Numbered from the stretch's first letter, positions 52,542 to 61,832 are shown. The stretch is DNA of 64,000 bases from VAZQ01 sp035693615 (GCA_035693615.1 DASSGH010000159.1:1-64000); one strand, 5' to 3'. Program-made: numbers and translations. The notes: generated by a model from the sequence alone, not told the origin.

Positions 52542-53651
52542 GTGCTCGACAACTACCAGCGCGTAGAAGCCGTGCTCACCGCCTTTGCCGCCGGAGGCAT
52601 CGTGGTCGTCACCGACGACGACGACCGCGAGAACGAAGGCGATCTGTTCGTCGCGGCTTCGCAGTGCACGCCCGAGAAGATGGCGTTCATCATCCGCCAT
52701 ACCTCGGGCATCGTGTGCGCGCCGCTGTCTGCGGAAGAGGCGAAGCGTCTGCATCTCGATCCCATGGTAGCGGCGAACGACGCACCGCTCGGCACCGCCT
52801 TCACGGTTTCGGTCGATGTGCGTCACGGCCTCACGACTGGTATTTCGGCTGAGGAGAGGACCAACACGGTGCGCGCGCTCGCCAACGGCAATGCCGGTGC
52901 CTCCGATTTCGTGCGGCCGGGCCATGTGTTCCCGCTGGTTGCCAAGGATGGCGGCGTGCTCATGCGCTCGGGACACACGGAAGCCTGCGTCGACCTCTGC
53001 CGACTCGCGGGATTGCCGCCGATCGGCGTCCTCGCCGAATTGATGAACGACGACGGCACGGTGATGCGTGGGCCCGCCGTCAGTGCGTTTGCCGAGCGCC
53101 ACCAGCTCAAGCAGATCTCGATCGCCGATCTCATCGCTTACCGCCAGACGCGCGACAAGCTGGTCAAGCGCATCGGCGAATTTCCGGTGCAAAGCGAGAT
53201 CGGGACGCTCGCCGGCTATGCCTATGTGACCCCCTTTGACGCGATCCAGCACATGGCATTCGTCTACGGCCGAATCGGCGACGGCAAGAATATGTTGGCG
53301 CGATTACACCGCGCCGACATCATCCGCGACGTATTCGGCGGCGCCCATCCGATCCAGTCGTCTTTGCGCCGCTTCAAGCAGGAAGGCCGTGGCGTGATCG
53401 TGTTCCTGCGCGACGGGGCGGCGGGGGTACCCACGCATGCCATTCCCCAGGCGGGCTCGACCGGCTCCGAGGTCGCGCGGTCTCGGCAATGGCGCGAGGT
53501 CGGCCTGGGCGCTCAGATTCTCAAGGATCTGGGCATCACCTCCATCCGCTTGCTAACCTCCCGCAAGCTGACCTATGTCGGCCTTGCGGGATTCGGGATC
53601 GAGATCGTCTCGAGCGAGAGAATCGATGATAGGAGCCCGCGGCAGCAGTAG
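52542..53651 (+). CDS. ribB: 3,4-dihydroxy-2-butanone 4-phosphate synthase with a degenerate GTP-cyclohydrolase-II-like domain
   Basis: 369 residues from GTG at 52542. The N-terminal ~200 residues are RibB: DDDDRENEGDLFVAASQCTP, RSGHTEACVDLCRLAGL and other conserved parts are intact, so 3,4-DHBP synthase for riboflavin is expected. The C-terminal domain has the RibA fold (ARLHRADIIRDVFGG in place of VRVHSECLTGDVFGS), but the zinc-ligand cysteines of RibA are missing, so it is probably not a GTP cyclohydrolase. The same arrangement occurs in rhizobial relatives, indicating a real RibA enzyme elsewhere. Confidence 0.93.
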   Translation: MLDNYQRVEAVLTAFAAGGIVVVTDDDDRENEGDLFVAASQCTPEKMAFIIRHTSGIVCAPLSAEEAKRLHLDPMVAANDAPLGTAFTVSVDVRHGLTTGISAEERTNTVRALANGNAGASDFVRPGHVFPLVAKDGGVLMRSGHTEACVDLCRLAGLPPIGVLAELMNDDGTVMRGPAVSAFAERHQLKQISIADLIAYRQTRDKLVKRIGEFPVQSEIGTLAGYAYVTPFDAIQHMAFVYGRIGDGKNMLARLHRADIIRDVFGGAHPIQSSLRRFKQEGRGVIVFLRDGAAGVPTHAIPQAGSTGSEVARSRQWREVGLGAQILKDLGITSIRLLTSRKLTYVGLAGFGIEIVSSERIDDRSPRQQ

Positions 53652-53714
53652 CTCCATGCGGATTCTCGTCGGCAAAGCACCACGCGAGGAATTCGTCCGC
53701 TGACGGAGAGAAGG

Positions 53715-54548
53715 ATGCATGCATCGCTGATTTCGATGATGGCCGCCGCCGGCGCGTTGCTGGCCGCCGGCGCTATGGCGGCGCCCCGCTCGCCACTGCC
53801 GCTTGCGGACAACAGCCCGACCGCCGTTCCGGTCGATGTCGAACTCGTGCTTGCAGTCGACGTGTCCTACTCGATGGATCCGGAGGAGCAGGCACTACAA
53901 CGCGAGGGCTATATCGCCGGAATCACGTCGCGCGAGTTCATGCAGGCGCTGCGTAGCGGCCACCATGGGAAAGTGGCGGTGACCTATTTCGAGTGGGCGG
54001 GACCGTACGACCAAAAAATCATTGTGCCGTGGCGCTTGATCGACGGCCCCGAGGCCGCCGATGCGTTCGTCAACGAGCTCGCACGCGCGCCCTATCGGCG
54101 CGCCTCGCGCACGTCGATTTCAGGCGCGTTGAGCTTTGCCAAACCCCTGTTCGACGGCAGCGGCTACCGCGGTTTCCGCCGCGTCGTCGACGTTTCCGGG
54201 GACGGCGCCAACAATAGCGGCACGTTCGTCACCCTCGCGCGCGACGACGTGCTTGCGGCCGGGATGACGATCAACGGCCTGCCGATCATGCTGAAGCGGC
54301 CGAACGCCTTCACCATGGATATCGACAACCTCGATATCTATTACGAGGATTGCGTGATCGGTGGCCCCGGTGCGTTCGTCGTGCCGATCCGCGAGCGCGA
54401 GCAATTCAAGGAGGCGACCCGCACGAAACTGGTGCTGGAGATCGCCGGCCGCACGCCGCAACCGCGTCTGGTACCCGTGCAAGCAAGGCCGCCGCGCATC
54501 TCTTGCACCATCGGCGAGCAGATGTGGCGAGACCGGTGGGGAAACTAG
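53715..54548 (+). CDS. DUF1194 (VWA-like) exported protein
   Basis: 277 residues with signal peptide (MHASLISMMAAAGALLAAGAMAA) and a von-Willebrand-A-type fold with MIDAS DVSYSMDPEEQ (D-x-S-x-S). The DUF1194 family includes VPVDVELVLAVDVSYSM and YRRASRTSISGALSFA, VVDVSGDGANNSG and IGGPGAFVVPI. Binds metal, probably in protein-protein interaction in the periplasm; function unknown. 63 bases after ribB. Confidence 0.9.
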   Translation: MHASLISMMAAAGALLAAGAMAAPRSPLPLADNSPTAVPVDVELVLAVDVSYSMDPEEQALQREGYIAGITSREFMQALRSGHHGKVAVTYFEWAGPYDQKIIVPWRLIDGPEAADAFVNELARAPYRRASRTSISGALSFAKPLFDGSGYRGFRRVVDVSGDGANNSGTFVTLARDDVLAAGMTINGLPIMLKRPNAFTMDIDNLDIYYEDCVIGGPGAFVVPIREREQFKEATRTKLVLEIAGRTPQPRLVPVQARPPRISCTIGEQMWRDRWGN

Positions 54549-54610
54549 CCTCTAGAGAGGCGACGACCGGTAAATAGCGTCACCCGCTCGTCTGCCGCGA
54601 GCTTGGCGGA

Positions 54611-54665
54611 GAGCGGCGCATCCAGTCATCAGAAATCTCATGGACTGGATTGCTCGCTGTCGTGA
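54611..54665. repeat. Relic of a BIME-like extragenic palindrome, type 3
   Basis: GCATCCAGTC at 54618 and GACTGGATTGC at 54643 are imperfect inverted repeats around AT-rich sequence. The core resembles the widespread Rhizobiales element with GAAGCAATCCAG...CTGGATTGCTTCGTCG, here shortened and diverged. Lies between the DUF1194 gene and a minus-strand small gene. Confidence 0.55.
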
Positions 54666-54698
54666 ACTGGCGAGAGGCAAGCCGATCATCCGACAACA

Positions 54699-55019
54699 TC
54701 ATCCCACGCGTTCGAGATGCCCCTCGCCCTCGAGCGTCGCCAGATCGATACGGGCGACGCAGGTGACGCGTACATAATCAAGTGTCAGATCCCCCACCAC
54801 TTTGATCTCGGCGGAGCCATTGCTGCTCTCGATGGCACGCAGATCTGAGCGGTTCCGGTCGAGCGGCACGACGAGTTCAGTGCCGCCGCGCGTGTCGGTA
54901 AACTTGATCGGAACATGTCCCAGCGCGATGGCCTCCTTCATGGCCTCGCGCGTCTTTTCGCGCAGTGTCGCTTCGACCGGATGGTCGCCTTCGCAGAGAA
55001 ATTCCACCAACTGGCTCAC
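54699..55019 (-). CDS. Small hypothetical protein
   Basis: 106 residues from GTG at 55019, preceded by a perfect AAGGAGGGG 5-13 bases upstream; the frame continues without starts of equal quality to 55067. Content: SQLVEFLCEGDHPVEATLRE and KFTDTRGGTELVVPLDRNRS, then two beta-rich segments VVGDLTLDYVRVTCVARIDL. No signal or membrane segment. Probable all-beta/alpha-beta protein, no family recognised. Strong ribosome site argues for a real gene. Confidence 0.65.
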   Translation of the reverse strand: MSQLVEFLCEGDHPVEATLREKTREAMKEAIALGHVPIKFTDTRGGTELVVPLDRNRSDLRAIESSNGSAEIKVVGDLTLDYVRVTCVARIDLATLEGEGHLERVG

Positions 55020-55307
55020 CCCGCCCCTCCTTATTGATCGATCACACGTACGACTGTCGAGGTCCACAACACGTTTGCCGAGCTTCTCAAAGACATAGCA
55101 TGCCCTCTGCCGCCTTCGCCGCTAATTACATAAACGAAGGCGGGATACCAGCCAAATGTCGTAGTCGGCATGAAACCTATAACATGCCGATGCCGCCGGT
55201 CGTTCAGTTGAACGATGCCGCGGCGCTGATCATGCGCTCAGATCGGACCTTTATTGCTCCGCCGCACTGGAGCGATGGCTCAGCGCCCGCCGAGGGAAGC
55301 GCCATCT

Positions 55308-55496
55308 TCAGCTTGCGTGCGGTCCGCGCATCAGCTTGAGCGCCGCCTCGACGTGCCGCCAAGTTTCAGCGTCTTCGCGTTGGCCCTGCTCTTCCAAGGA
55401 GCGAGCCTTTTGAGCGGCCTCGACAACGGCTTTGTCGCCGCAGGCCTCGAATAACTGGCGCGCGTACTCGTGGATGTCGATTTCCTGCATTCGCAT
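55308..55496 (-). CDS. Small conserved hypothetical protein
   Basis: 62 residues, acidic and helical: MQEIDIHEYARQLFEACGDK followed by AVVEAAQKARSLEEQGQRED and TWRHVEAALKLMRGP. Bradyrhizobium has similar short proteins (I recall 'EIDIHAYARQLLEAHGDKA...AA.KA...E..GD...A..WRRI'). Cytoplasmic; unknown function. GAGGAGCACGATGTC upstream supplies the ribosome site. The 288 bases before, 55020-55307, hold only a doubtful 51-codon frame on the plus strand. Confidence 0.65.
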   Translation of the reverse strand: MRMQEIDIHEYARQLFEACGDKAVVEAAQKARSLEEQGQREDAETWRHVEAALKLMRGPHAS

Positions 55497-55714
55497 GACA
55501 TCGTGCTCCTCTTCGTCAGAGCGGCTGCGACGGCGGACGGGAACCGCGCACGTTGAATCTCGGAGCCGTTTCCAGAGATAATCTGCATCCTGGAAAGTCG
55601 TTCCGGCAAGGTTCCGGCCTTCACTCCTGGAAGTGCCGCGCTCGTGCGACCCGCGATTGGACCGCCGATGCGCTCGCCTTTTTGTCCAGAACGGCGGCCG
55701 GGTTCGTGGCAGAT

Positions 55715-56953
55715 TTATTTCTTGAAAAGCGCGACCAGTTCCACGTGCGCGGAAAACAGGAATTGGTCGACCGGCGTGACCTGCGTAAGGCGATAACCCC
55801 CCTCGACAAGAATGCGGGCATCACGCGCGAAGGTCACGGGATTACAGGATACTGCGACCACCGTCGGCGCAGGGGAAGCGGCAAGCTCGCGAGCCTGCGC
55901 CTCGGCGCCTTGCCGCGGGGGATCGAACACCACGGCGTCGAAGCCTTTGAGTTCACTCGCCGCCAACGGGCGTCTGAATAGGTCGCGCTGCTGCGCCGCC
56001 ACCTGCTTGAGCCCCGGGGTTGCTGCCGCCGCGCGCTGCAACGCCGCGATCGCGTTGGCGTCGCTGTCGAGCGCGGTGATGCGGGCGCGCTCCGCCAGAC
56101 GAAGCGCGAACGGCCCGAGCCCACAGAACAGGTCAGCGGCTGTGCGCGCGTCTTGGCAGTATCCTACGACCAGTTGCGCCAAGATCGCCTCGCCTGCGCT
56201 CGTCGCCTGCAGGAACGCCCCCGGCGCAAGCACGACCTGGGCGCGGCCGATCGTCAGGGTTGGGAGCCTGTGCTGTGCGACAAGTTCGCCGTGGCGGGTG
56301 AGCCGCGCAAGATTTCGGCGCTCCGCGACGCGGGCGAGCGCTGCGGTGTCGGCCGCGGTCAACCGGCCCGATCCGCGCACGTCGACATCGAGCCCGGCGT
56401 CGCTGGCGGTTACCTGGATGTCGAGCGGCTTGCGCGCAGGCGCAAGCACTTCGGCAATGTCCCAGGCCGCCGCGATGGCGCCAGTAAGTACTGGCGCCAG
56501 GACCGGGCAGCGATCGATCGCCACGAGGCGGTGGCCCTTCATCGCCGCAAAGCCAACCGCCAGCACGTCACCCGCGCCGCACCGCGCGTGAAACACCGCG
56601 CGGCGGCGGCCCTCGCCGTGAGCCTCGATCAGCTCGCCAACCGGCGCGTCGAGCCCGCCTCGCGCGAGGGCAGCGGTGACCAGGCCGCGTTTCCAGTCGC
56701 GATACGGCCCAGCGGCCAAATGTTGGAGGGCGCAGCCGCCGCAGGCGCCGAAATGCGGACAGATCGGCGCGGTGCGCGCGGGACTGGCAACCGCGACTCT
56801 GTTGAGGCGGCGCCGGTCGGCGTGACCGGCCCAGGGCTCGACCTCGACGGTCTCGCCCGGCAGCGTGTAGGGCACATAGACGTCGCCTGCAGCGGTTTCG
56901 GCGATTCCGTCCCCGTGCGACCCCAGGCGGGTGATCACTAGGTTTTCCAGCAT
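55715..56953 (-). CDS. Class I SAM-dependent RNA methyltransferase, TrmA/RlmD-like
   Basis: 412 residues. TRAM-like N-terminus; iron-sulphur cysteines CPHFGACGGCALQHL plus IDRCPVL; SAM pocket FCGLGPFALRLAE; VVFDPPRQGAEAQ; catalytic Cys in VAVSCNPVTFARD (SCNP). Methylates C5 of a uridine in 23S rRNA (m5U747/m5U1939 class) or tRNA; the exact site cannot be told from the sequence. Complete and intact. Stop at 55715, no operon with the broken MATE gene 68 bases upstream. Confidence 0.93.
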   Translation of the reverse strand: MLENLVITRLGSHGDGIAETAAGDVYVPYTLPGETVEVEPWAGHADRRRLNRVAVASPARTAPICPHFGACGGCALQHLAAGPYRDWKRGLVTAALARGGLDAPVGELIEAHGEGRRRAVFHARCGAGDVLAVGFAAMKGHRLVAIDRCPVLAPVLTGAIAAAWDIAEVLAPARKPLDIQVTASDAGLDVDVRGSGRLTAADTAALARVAERRNLARLTRHGELVAQHRLPTLTIGRAQVVLAPGAFLQATSAGEAILAQLVVGYCQDARTAADLFCGLGPFALRLAERARITALDSDANAIAALQRAAAATPGLKQVAAQQRDLFRRPLAASELKGFDAVVFDPPRQGAEAQARELAASPAPTVVAVSCNPVTFARDARILVEGGYRLTQVTPVDQFLFSAHVELVALFKK

Positions 56954-57020
56954 AGACTTTCGATAGCCAGCGATCGGGAGTCCGTCCAGATCAGGTGAGA
57001 GAGAACGGATGAACTGCTGC

Positions 57021-58339
57021 CTATCTCTCCTTCGCCCTTCCTCGCCCGTCCTCCGACATGGTCAGCGCGTGGAAGCGGGAAATGAGCAACGCGGCGAATG
57101 TGGCGACGCCGCTGGAGAATCCGATCCAAATTCCGACTGCCCCCAGACCGCCCGGGAAAGCCAGTCCGTACGCGCAGGTGAAGCCGATCAGCCAAAAGCT
57201 CACTGCGGCAAAGAACATCGGCACACGGGTATCGTTAATTCCGCGCAATGCACCGGCAGCAATCGCCTGAACCCCATCAGTCACAAAGAAGCTCGCGCCG
57301 ATGAGTAGCAGCATGGAGGCAAGCCGTGCTGCCGCGGCGTTCCCGCCTACATCATGGCCGAGGAAGAGCAGCGGGATCAGGTCACGGAACGCGACCACCA
57401 CAAGGGCCATTGCCACCATAAGGGCAACCCCTAATGCGATCGCACCGAAGCCGGCTCGGCGCACTGCGATCGGGTCGCGACGGCCGAGCGCCTGTCCGAC
57501 CCGAACGGTCGCTGCAAGCGAGATGCCAAATGGGATCATGAACAAGATGGCTGCGACCTGCAACGCGATCTGATGAGCGGCAAGCGCGCTGGTTCCAATC
57601 CACCCCATCAGGAGCGCGCCCGAAGAGAACAGCCCCCATTCGAGCATGAGGGCGCCAGAGATCGGCAATCCGATCGCAATCAACTCACGCAGCAACTCCC
57701 AGTCCGCTCGCCAGAATCTCCCGAGCACGCGATACTTTTTGAACGGGCGGCAGGTATAGCAAATCCAAATCGCGGCGGCACACATTGCAACGTTGACGAA
57801 TGTGGTGGCGAGGCCTGCGCCGAGCAGATCAAGCCGAGGCGCCCCGAACGCACCATTGATCAGTGCATAAGCGAGCAGCCCGTTTACTGGGATGGCAGCG
57901 ATGGTGACCCACAGCGCCGGTGCCGGACGATTGACCGCGCCCATGAAGTTGCGCACTGCGATGAAGCACCAGCCCGGGATCATCGACCATGCCAACCCGG
58001 TCAGATAGCGGCGGCCAGGGCCGCTGTGGCAGATGATTGCCCGGCAATAATGAGAATGTCCTCGCCCCAAAGCTGTGCGACATTCACGGGAATGCCAAGC
58101 ATCAGCGCGGCCCAGAGTCCCACCCGCAGGGAACGGCGGACCATCCGCGGTTCGCGTGCGCCGAACGCCTGCGCTGCCAGTGGTGTGACCGCAGAAACCG
58201 GTCCCATCCCAAGCACGAATCCGACGAACAGGATTAGGTGCGCGAGGCCGACGGCAGCTATGGCGGCGTCGCCGAGCCGTCCAATGAGCGCCAGGTCGGT
58301 CGTCATCATGGCGATCTGACCGAGTTGGGTCAGCGTCAT
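57021..58339 (-). pseudogene. MATE family efflux transporter with a one-base frameshift
   Basis: Two frames join to one NorM-like multidrug/sodium antiporter. The N-terminal 110 codons (MTLTQLGQIAMMTTDLALIG, MGPVSAVTPLAAQAFGARE, LWGEDILIIAGQSSATAALA) end at GCCGCC-GCTATCTGA near 58009-58014, while YLTGLAWSMIPGWCFIAVRN and the remaining ~330 residues are in the next frame. Restoring one C in the GCCGCC run connects A-A-R-Y-L-T, as in intact homologues. The upstream sequence (ILETVKLAWPMTLT) continues the family but hits TAA, so the true start is unclear too. Otherwise complete to the C-terminus. Either recently dead or an assembly error. Confidence 0.8.
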
Positions 58340-58488
58340 GGGCCATGCCAGTTTGACCGTTTCAAGGATGTCGGCGCGTTAAACCGCACGCGCCCGCGCC
58401 GCTGCGGCCGCTGTGATGTTTCCTGGCAATGTCATCTCGCGGCACCATAGCGGATGCTATGGCAACAGAAAGGTGTAGCGGGCGGGGT

Positions 58489-59232
58489 TCAGCTGCGCTC
58501 GGCTGCGATGAAGAATTCGCGGTTGCCGTCGCCGCCCGGAATGGGCGAGGGGACCATTCCGGCGACCATACACCCGCAGGACACGACAAAGGCCGCTATG
58601 TCCTCGCAGGCCGCAGCATGAACGCGCGCATCGCGCACGATGCCTCGCTTGACGAGGCGTCGGCCGGCTTCGAATTGTGGCTTGATCAGCGCGATGAGGG
58701 ACGCCGGTGTTTGCACCAATCCGAGCGCCGCCGGCAGCACGAGCTTGAGCGAGATGAAGCTGACATCAATGACTACGAAGTCGGGCCGTTCGGCGAGCCG
58801 TACCGGATCGAGGTGGCGAATGTCGGTCGCTTCCATCGATACGATCTCCGGTCGCGTGCGCAGGCTTGGATGTAGTTGGCCGTGCCCGACGTCCACGGCA
58901 TAGATTTGCCGTGCGCCACGCGCCAACAGGACCTCGGTAAATCCGCCAGTCGCGGCGCCGACGTCGAGACAGACGCGGCCTCGCGGATCGAACAACGGAT
59001 CGGACCGGAAGTGATCGAGAGCGGCCGCGAGCTTCACCCCAGCGCGCGATACATAAGGATGCGCAGGCTCGGCGCGCAGCACCGCGTCGGCGTAGACCTC
59101 GTCGGACGGCTTCTCGACGACGAGCTCGTCGGCCGTCACATTGCCGGCGGCAATGGCCGTCTGCGCCTTGGCTCGGCTCTCGAACAAACCGCGTTCGACG
59201 AGAAGGCGATCGATGCGAACGCGGCGGGTCAT
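58489..59232 (-). CDS. tlyA: TlyA family rRNA methyltransferase / hemolysin-like
   Basis: 247 residues from ATG at 59232. S4 RNA-binding domain (RIDRLLVERGLFESRAKAQT) then an FtsJ-like methyltransferase: CLDVGAATGGFTEVLLARGA, YAVDVGHGQLHPSLR, VIDVSFISLKLVLPA and LIKPQFEAGRR with the catalytic Lys. Methylates 2'-O of cytidines in 16S/23S rRNA in related bacteria. A frame open to 59280 adds unlikely residues. It is adjacent to dxs, a common order in alphaproteobacteria, with DUF6496 between on the other strand. Confidence 0.94.
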   Translation of the reverse strand: MTRRVRIDRLLVERGLFESRAKAQTAIAAGNVTADELVVEKPSDEVYADAVLRAEPAHPYVSRAGVKLAAALDHFRSDPLFDPRGRVCLDVGAATGGFTEVLLARGARQIYAVDVGHGQLHPSLRTRPEIVSMEATDIRHLDPVRLAERPDFVVIDVSFISLKLVLPAALGLVQTPASLIALIKPQFEAGRRLVKRGIVRDARVHAAACEDIAAFVVSCGCMVAGMVPSPIPGGDGNREFFIAAERS

Positions 59233-59281
59233 GCGCTTATTATCAAACCAAACAACCACCGTAGTCCCGCGCACGCACACT

Positions 59282-59307
59282 GGAACAAATAACGGCAGTT
59301 TGCTGTT
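59282..59307 (+). promoter_or_regulatory. Possible general-stress (EcfG-type) promoter
   Basis: GGAAC at 59282-59286 and, 17 bases later, TGTT at 59304-59307; three of four bases match the -10 of the EcfG consensus CGTT. It points to the DUF6496 gene 75 bases downstream. Weak on its own; supported only by the parallel with 2013 and 61646. Confidence 0.3.
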
Positions 59308-59381
59308 GTTTCAGTCGGTTCGCTGTGGCCCAAGCCGCGAAGCGGGTTTCGACCCGGCTCGGATCAGGATGGAGAAGAACC

Positions 59382-59570
59382 ATGGCACGACGATATTCGC
59401 GCGGTGCTTCGAAAGATGTCGAGCGCGCAATGCGCAAGCGCAAACGCGGAACTCTCAAGAGCGGTAGAAGCGGAATAAAGGTAAAGAGCCGCAAGCAGGC
59501 CATCGCCATCGGCCTTTCGGAAGCTCGCAGCAAAGGAAAAAAGGTGCCGCGCGCCGGCGCAAAAAAATAG
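59382..59570 (+). CDS. DUF6496 small basic protein
   Basis: 62 residues with many Lys/Arg: ASKDVERAMRKRKRGTLKSG followed by KVKSRKQAIAIGLSEARSKG and KKVPRAGAKK. The KSRKQAIAIGLSEAR segment is the DUF6496 signature. Probably a nucleic-acid-binding or stress-related small protein, function unknown. GGAGAAGAACC gives the ribosome site. On the plus strand between tlyA and dxs, both leftward; its stop is 18 bases before the dxs stop. Confidence 0.8.
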   Translation: MARRYSRGASKDVERAMRKRKRGTLKSGRSGIKVKSRKQAIAIGLSEARSKGKKVPRAGAKK

Positions 59571-59588
59571 CGGACGCGTGGAAGGCCC

Positions 59589-61529
59589 TTATCCGCGCCC
59601 CATCTTCACCGCCTCGCCGCGCAGGTTTTGCCCCAGCGCCTCGAATGCCGTGGTAACGATTCCTTTGGCGTCGAGGCCGGCCTTGGCGTACATCGCCGCC
59701 GGCGAATCCTGATCGAGGAACTCATCGGGCAGCATCAGGGAACGCAGCTTGATGCCTCCGTCGAGCACGCCATTCAGGGCCAATGCCTGTAGCACATGGG
59801 CGGCAAAGCCGCCGATGGCTCCTTCCTCGATGGTGATGAGGACCTCGTGCTCGCGTGCGAGCCGAAGGAGGAGTTCGGTGTCGAGCGGCTTGGCAAAGCG
59901 CGCATCGGCGACCGTGGTCGAAAGGCCGAGTGCGGCAAGCTCGTCCGCCGCCTTGAGGCATTCGCCCAGCCGCGCGCCGAACGAGAATAGCGCCACCTTG
60001 GTGCCCTCGCGCAGCACGCGTCCCTTGCCGATCTCGAGCGGTGTGCCTTCCGCCGGCATCAGCACGCCGAGGCCCTCGCCGCGCGGGTAGCGCAGCGCCG
60101 ACGGACGGTCATCGATCGCGGCTGCCGTCGCCACCATGTGCACAAGCTCCGCTTCGTCCGCCGCCGCCATGACCACGAAGCCCGGAAGGCAGCCGAGATA
60201 CGCCACATCAAATGCACCCGCATGGGTCGGGCCGTCTGCGCCGACGAGGCCAGCGCGGTCCATGGCGAAACGAACCGGCAAGCGCTGAATCGCAACGTCG
60301 TGCACGACCTGGTCGTAGGCGCGCTGCAGGAACGTCGAATAGATGGTCGCGAACGGCTTGAAACCTTCGGTGGCGAGCCCAGCGGCGAAGGTCACGCCAT
60401 GCTGCTCGGCGATGCCGACGTCGAAGCAGCGATTGGGAAATTCCTTGGCGAAGAGGTCAAGCCCGGTGCCCGACGGCATTGCCGCGGTAATGGCAATGAT
60501 CTTGTCGTCCTTCCTCGCTTCCTTGATGAGGGCTTCGGCGTAGACTTTGGTGTAGGCCGGCGCGGCGGCTTTCGACTTGGCCTGGGCACCCGTTGCCACG
60601 TCGAACTTAACGACGCCGTGATATTTGTCCGCCGATTTTTCCGCCGGCTCGTAGCCTTTGCCCTTCTTCGTAACGACGTGAATGAGAAACGGTCCGTCCT
60701 TGGCGTCGCGTACGTTTTTGAGCACCGGCAAGAGATGATCGATGTTGTGGCCGTCGATCGGCCCGACATAGAAGAATCCGAGTTCGTCGAACAAGGTACC
60801 CCCGGTCACGAGACCGCGGGCGTATTCCTCGATGGCGACCGCGCGCTGCTCTAGGAACGGCGGCAGCAGCTTGGCTACTTTCTTGACGGTATGATGCACC
60901 GACCGGTAGGTGCGCCCGGAAACCAAACGCGCGAGATAGCCCGAGAGCGCGCCGACCGGCGGCGCAATCGACATATCGTTGTCATTGAGGATAACGATCA
61001 GGCGCGAGTTCATGGCCCCCGCATTGTTCATGGCCTCGTAAGCCATACCTGCGGACATCGCGCCGTCGCCGATGACGGCGATCACGTGATTGGAGTTGCC
61101 GGCGAGGTCCCGAGCGACCGCCATGCCCAGCCCGGCGGAGATCGAGGTGGAGGAGTGGGCCGCACCGAACGGGTCGTAGTCACTCTCGGCGCGCTTGGTG
61201 AAACCGGAAAGCCCGCCCCCCTGCCGTAAGGTGCGGATGCGGTCGCGCCGGCCGGTCAGGATCTTGTGCGGGTAGGCCTGGTGGCCCACGTCCCAGATGA
61301 GCCGGTCCTCAGGGGTGTTGAACACGTAATGAAGGGCGACGGTCAGCTCGATAACCCCCAGCCCGGCACCGAGATGGCCACCCGTGACAGCGACTGCGTC
61401 GACGGTCTCCTGGCGCAGCTCGTCAGCCAGCTGGTGCAGTTGGCCGCTGTCAAGTTGACGCAGGTCCGCCGGCGTCTTGACGAGGTCCAGAAGTGGCGTC
61501 TTGGAAGGCTGAGGCACGGGGAGCTCCAC
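59589..61529 (-). CDS. dxs: 1-deoxy-D-xylulose-5-phosphate synthase
   Basis: First enzyme of the MEP isoprenoid pathway: pyruvate plus glyceraldehyde-3-phosphate to DXP, TPP dependent. 646 residues. HLGAGLGVIELTVALHYVF, DVGHQAYPHKILTGR, IGDGAMSAGMAYEAMNNAG (TPP site) and the transketolase-like RFAMDRAGLVGADGPTHAGA are intact. Start GTG at 61529 (VELPVPQ) or 61517; no good ribosome site is seen, so the start is uncertain. Longer frame continues to 61679 over non-homologous sequence. Divergent from ligD. Confidence 0.95.
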   Translation of the reverse strand: MELPVPQPSKTPLLDLVKTPADLRQLDSGQLHQLADELRQETVDAVAVTGGHLGAGLGVIELTVALHYVFNTPEDRLIWDVGHQAYPHKILTGRRDRIRTLRQGGGLSGFTKRAESDYDPFGAAHSSTSISAGLGMAVARDLAGNSNHVIAVIGDGAMSAGMAYEAMNNAGAMNSRLIVILNDNDMSIAPPVGALSGYLARLVSGRTYRSVHHTVKKVAKLLPPFLEQRAVAIEEYARGLVTGGTLFDELGFFYVGPIDGHNIDHLLPVLKNVRDAKDGPFLIHVVTKKGKGYEPAEKSADKYHGVVKFDVATGAQAKSKAAAPAYTKVYAEALIKEARKDDKIIAITAAMPSGTGLDLFAKEFPNRCFDVGIAEQHGVTFAAGLATEGFKPFATIYSTFLQRAYDQVVHDVAIQRLPVRFAMDRAGLVGADGPTHAGAFDVAYLGCLPGFVVMAAADEAELVHMVATAAAIDDRPSALRYPRGEGLGVLMPAEGTPLEIGKGRVLREGTKVALFSFGARLGECLKAADELAALGLSTTVADARFAKPLDTELLLRLAREHEVLITIEEGAIGGFAAHVLQALALNGVLDGGIKLRSLMLPDEFLDQDSPAAMYAKAGLDAKGIVTTAFEALGQNLRGEAVKMGRG

Positions 61530-61645
61530 CGACAATGGGGGCGGTAACCTAACGGGTTGCCTAGGGTTTAACCAGCCAGGACAGCAAGGGCAAACCCTGA
61601 ATGCTGCGAAGTGCTTAACCTGGCTCGGCTTTTCTGCAATGCTCC

Positions 61646-61671
61646 GGAACCTGCCGCGCCGCCGCGGCGTT
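61646..61671 (+). promoter_or_regulatory. EcfG-type general-stress promoter of ligD
   Basis: GGAAC at 61646-61650 and CGTT at 61668-61671 are separated by exactly 17 bases and match the alphaproteobacterial EcfG/RpoE2 consensus GGAAC-N16/17-CGTT in full. A start near 61680 leaves a 5' leader of about 150 bases to the GTG. NHEJ genes are under the general-stress sigma factor in some rhizobia (Sinorhizobium meliloti RpoE2), which fits. GGAAC...GTTCC is also an inverted repeat, which adds some chance of coincidence. Confidence 0.65.
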
Positions 61672-61832
61672 CCTCTCATCGCCCACGGGGCGCGAGTTGC
61701 GTCATGTCATCACTTGCGATTTGGACGCCTTTCGGCCGCAAGTCGTCACCCGGCCTGTTATCGGCTGGCAATACGCGCGATCGCGTCGCCTTCGAGCCCG
61801 CCCCGGCAAACTCCAGGCATGCGAGCTGAGCC

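Noticed and set aside
54548..54561. GCCTCTAGAGAGGC hairpin after the DUF1194 gene
   Set aside because: Stem of six bases without a T run; too weak to call a terminator.
55184..55339. 51-residue plus-strand frame (MPMPPVVQLNDAAALIMRSD...)
   Set aside because: No ribosome site, overlaps the 3' end of a better supported minus-strand gene, and no family recognised.
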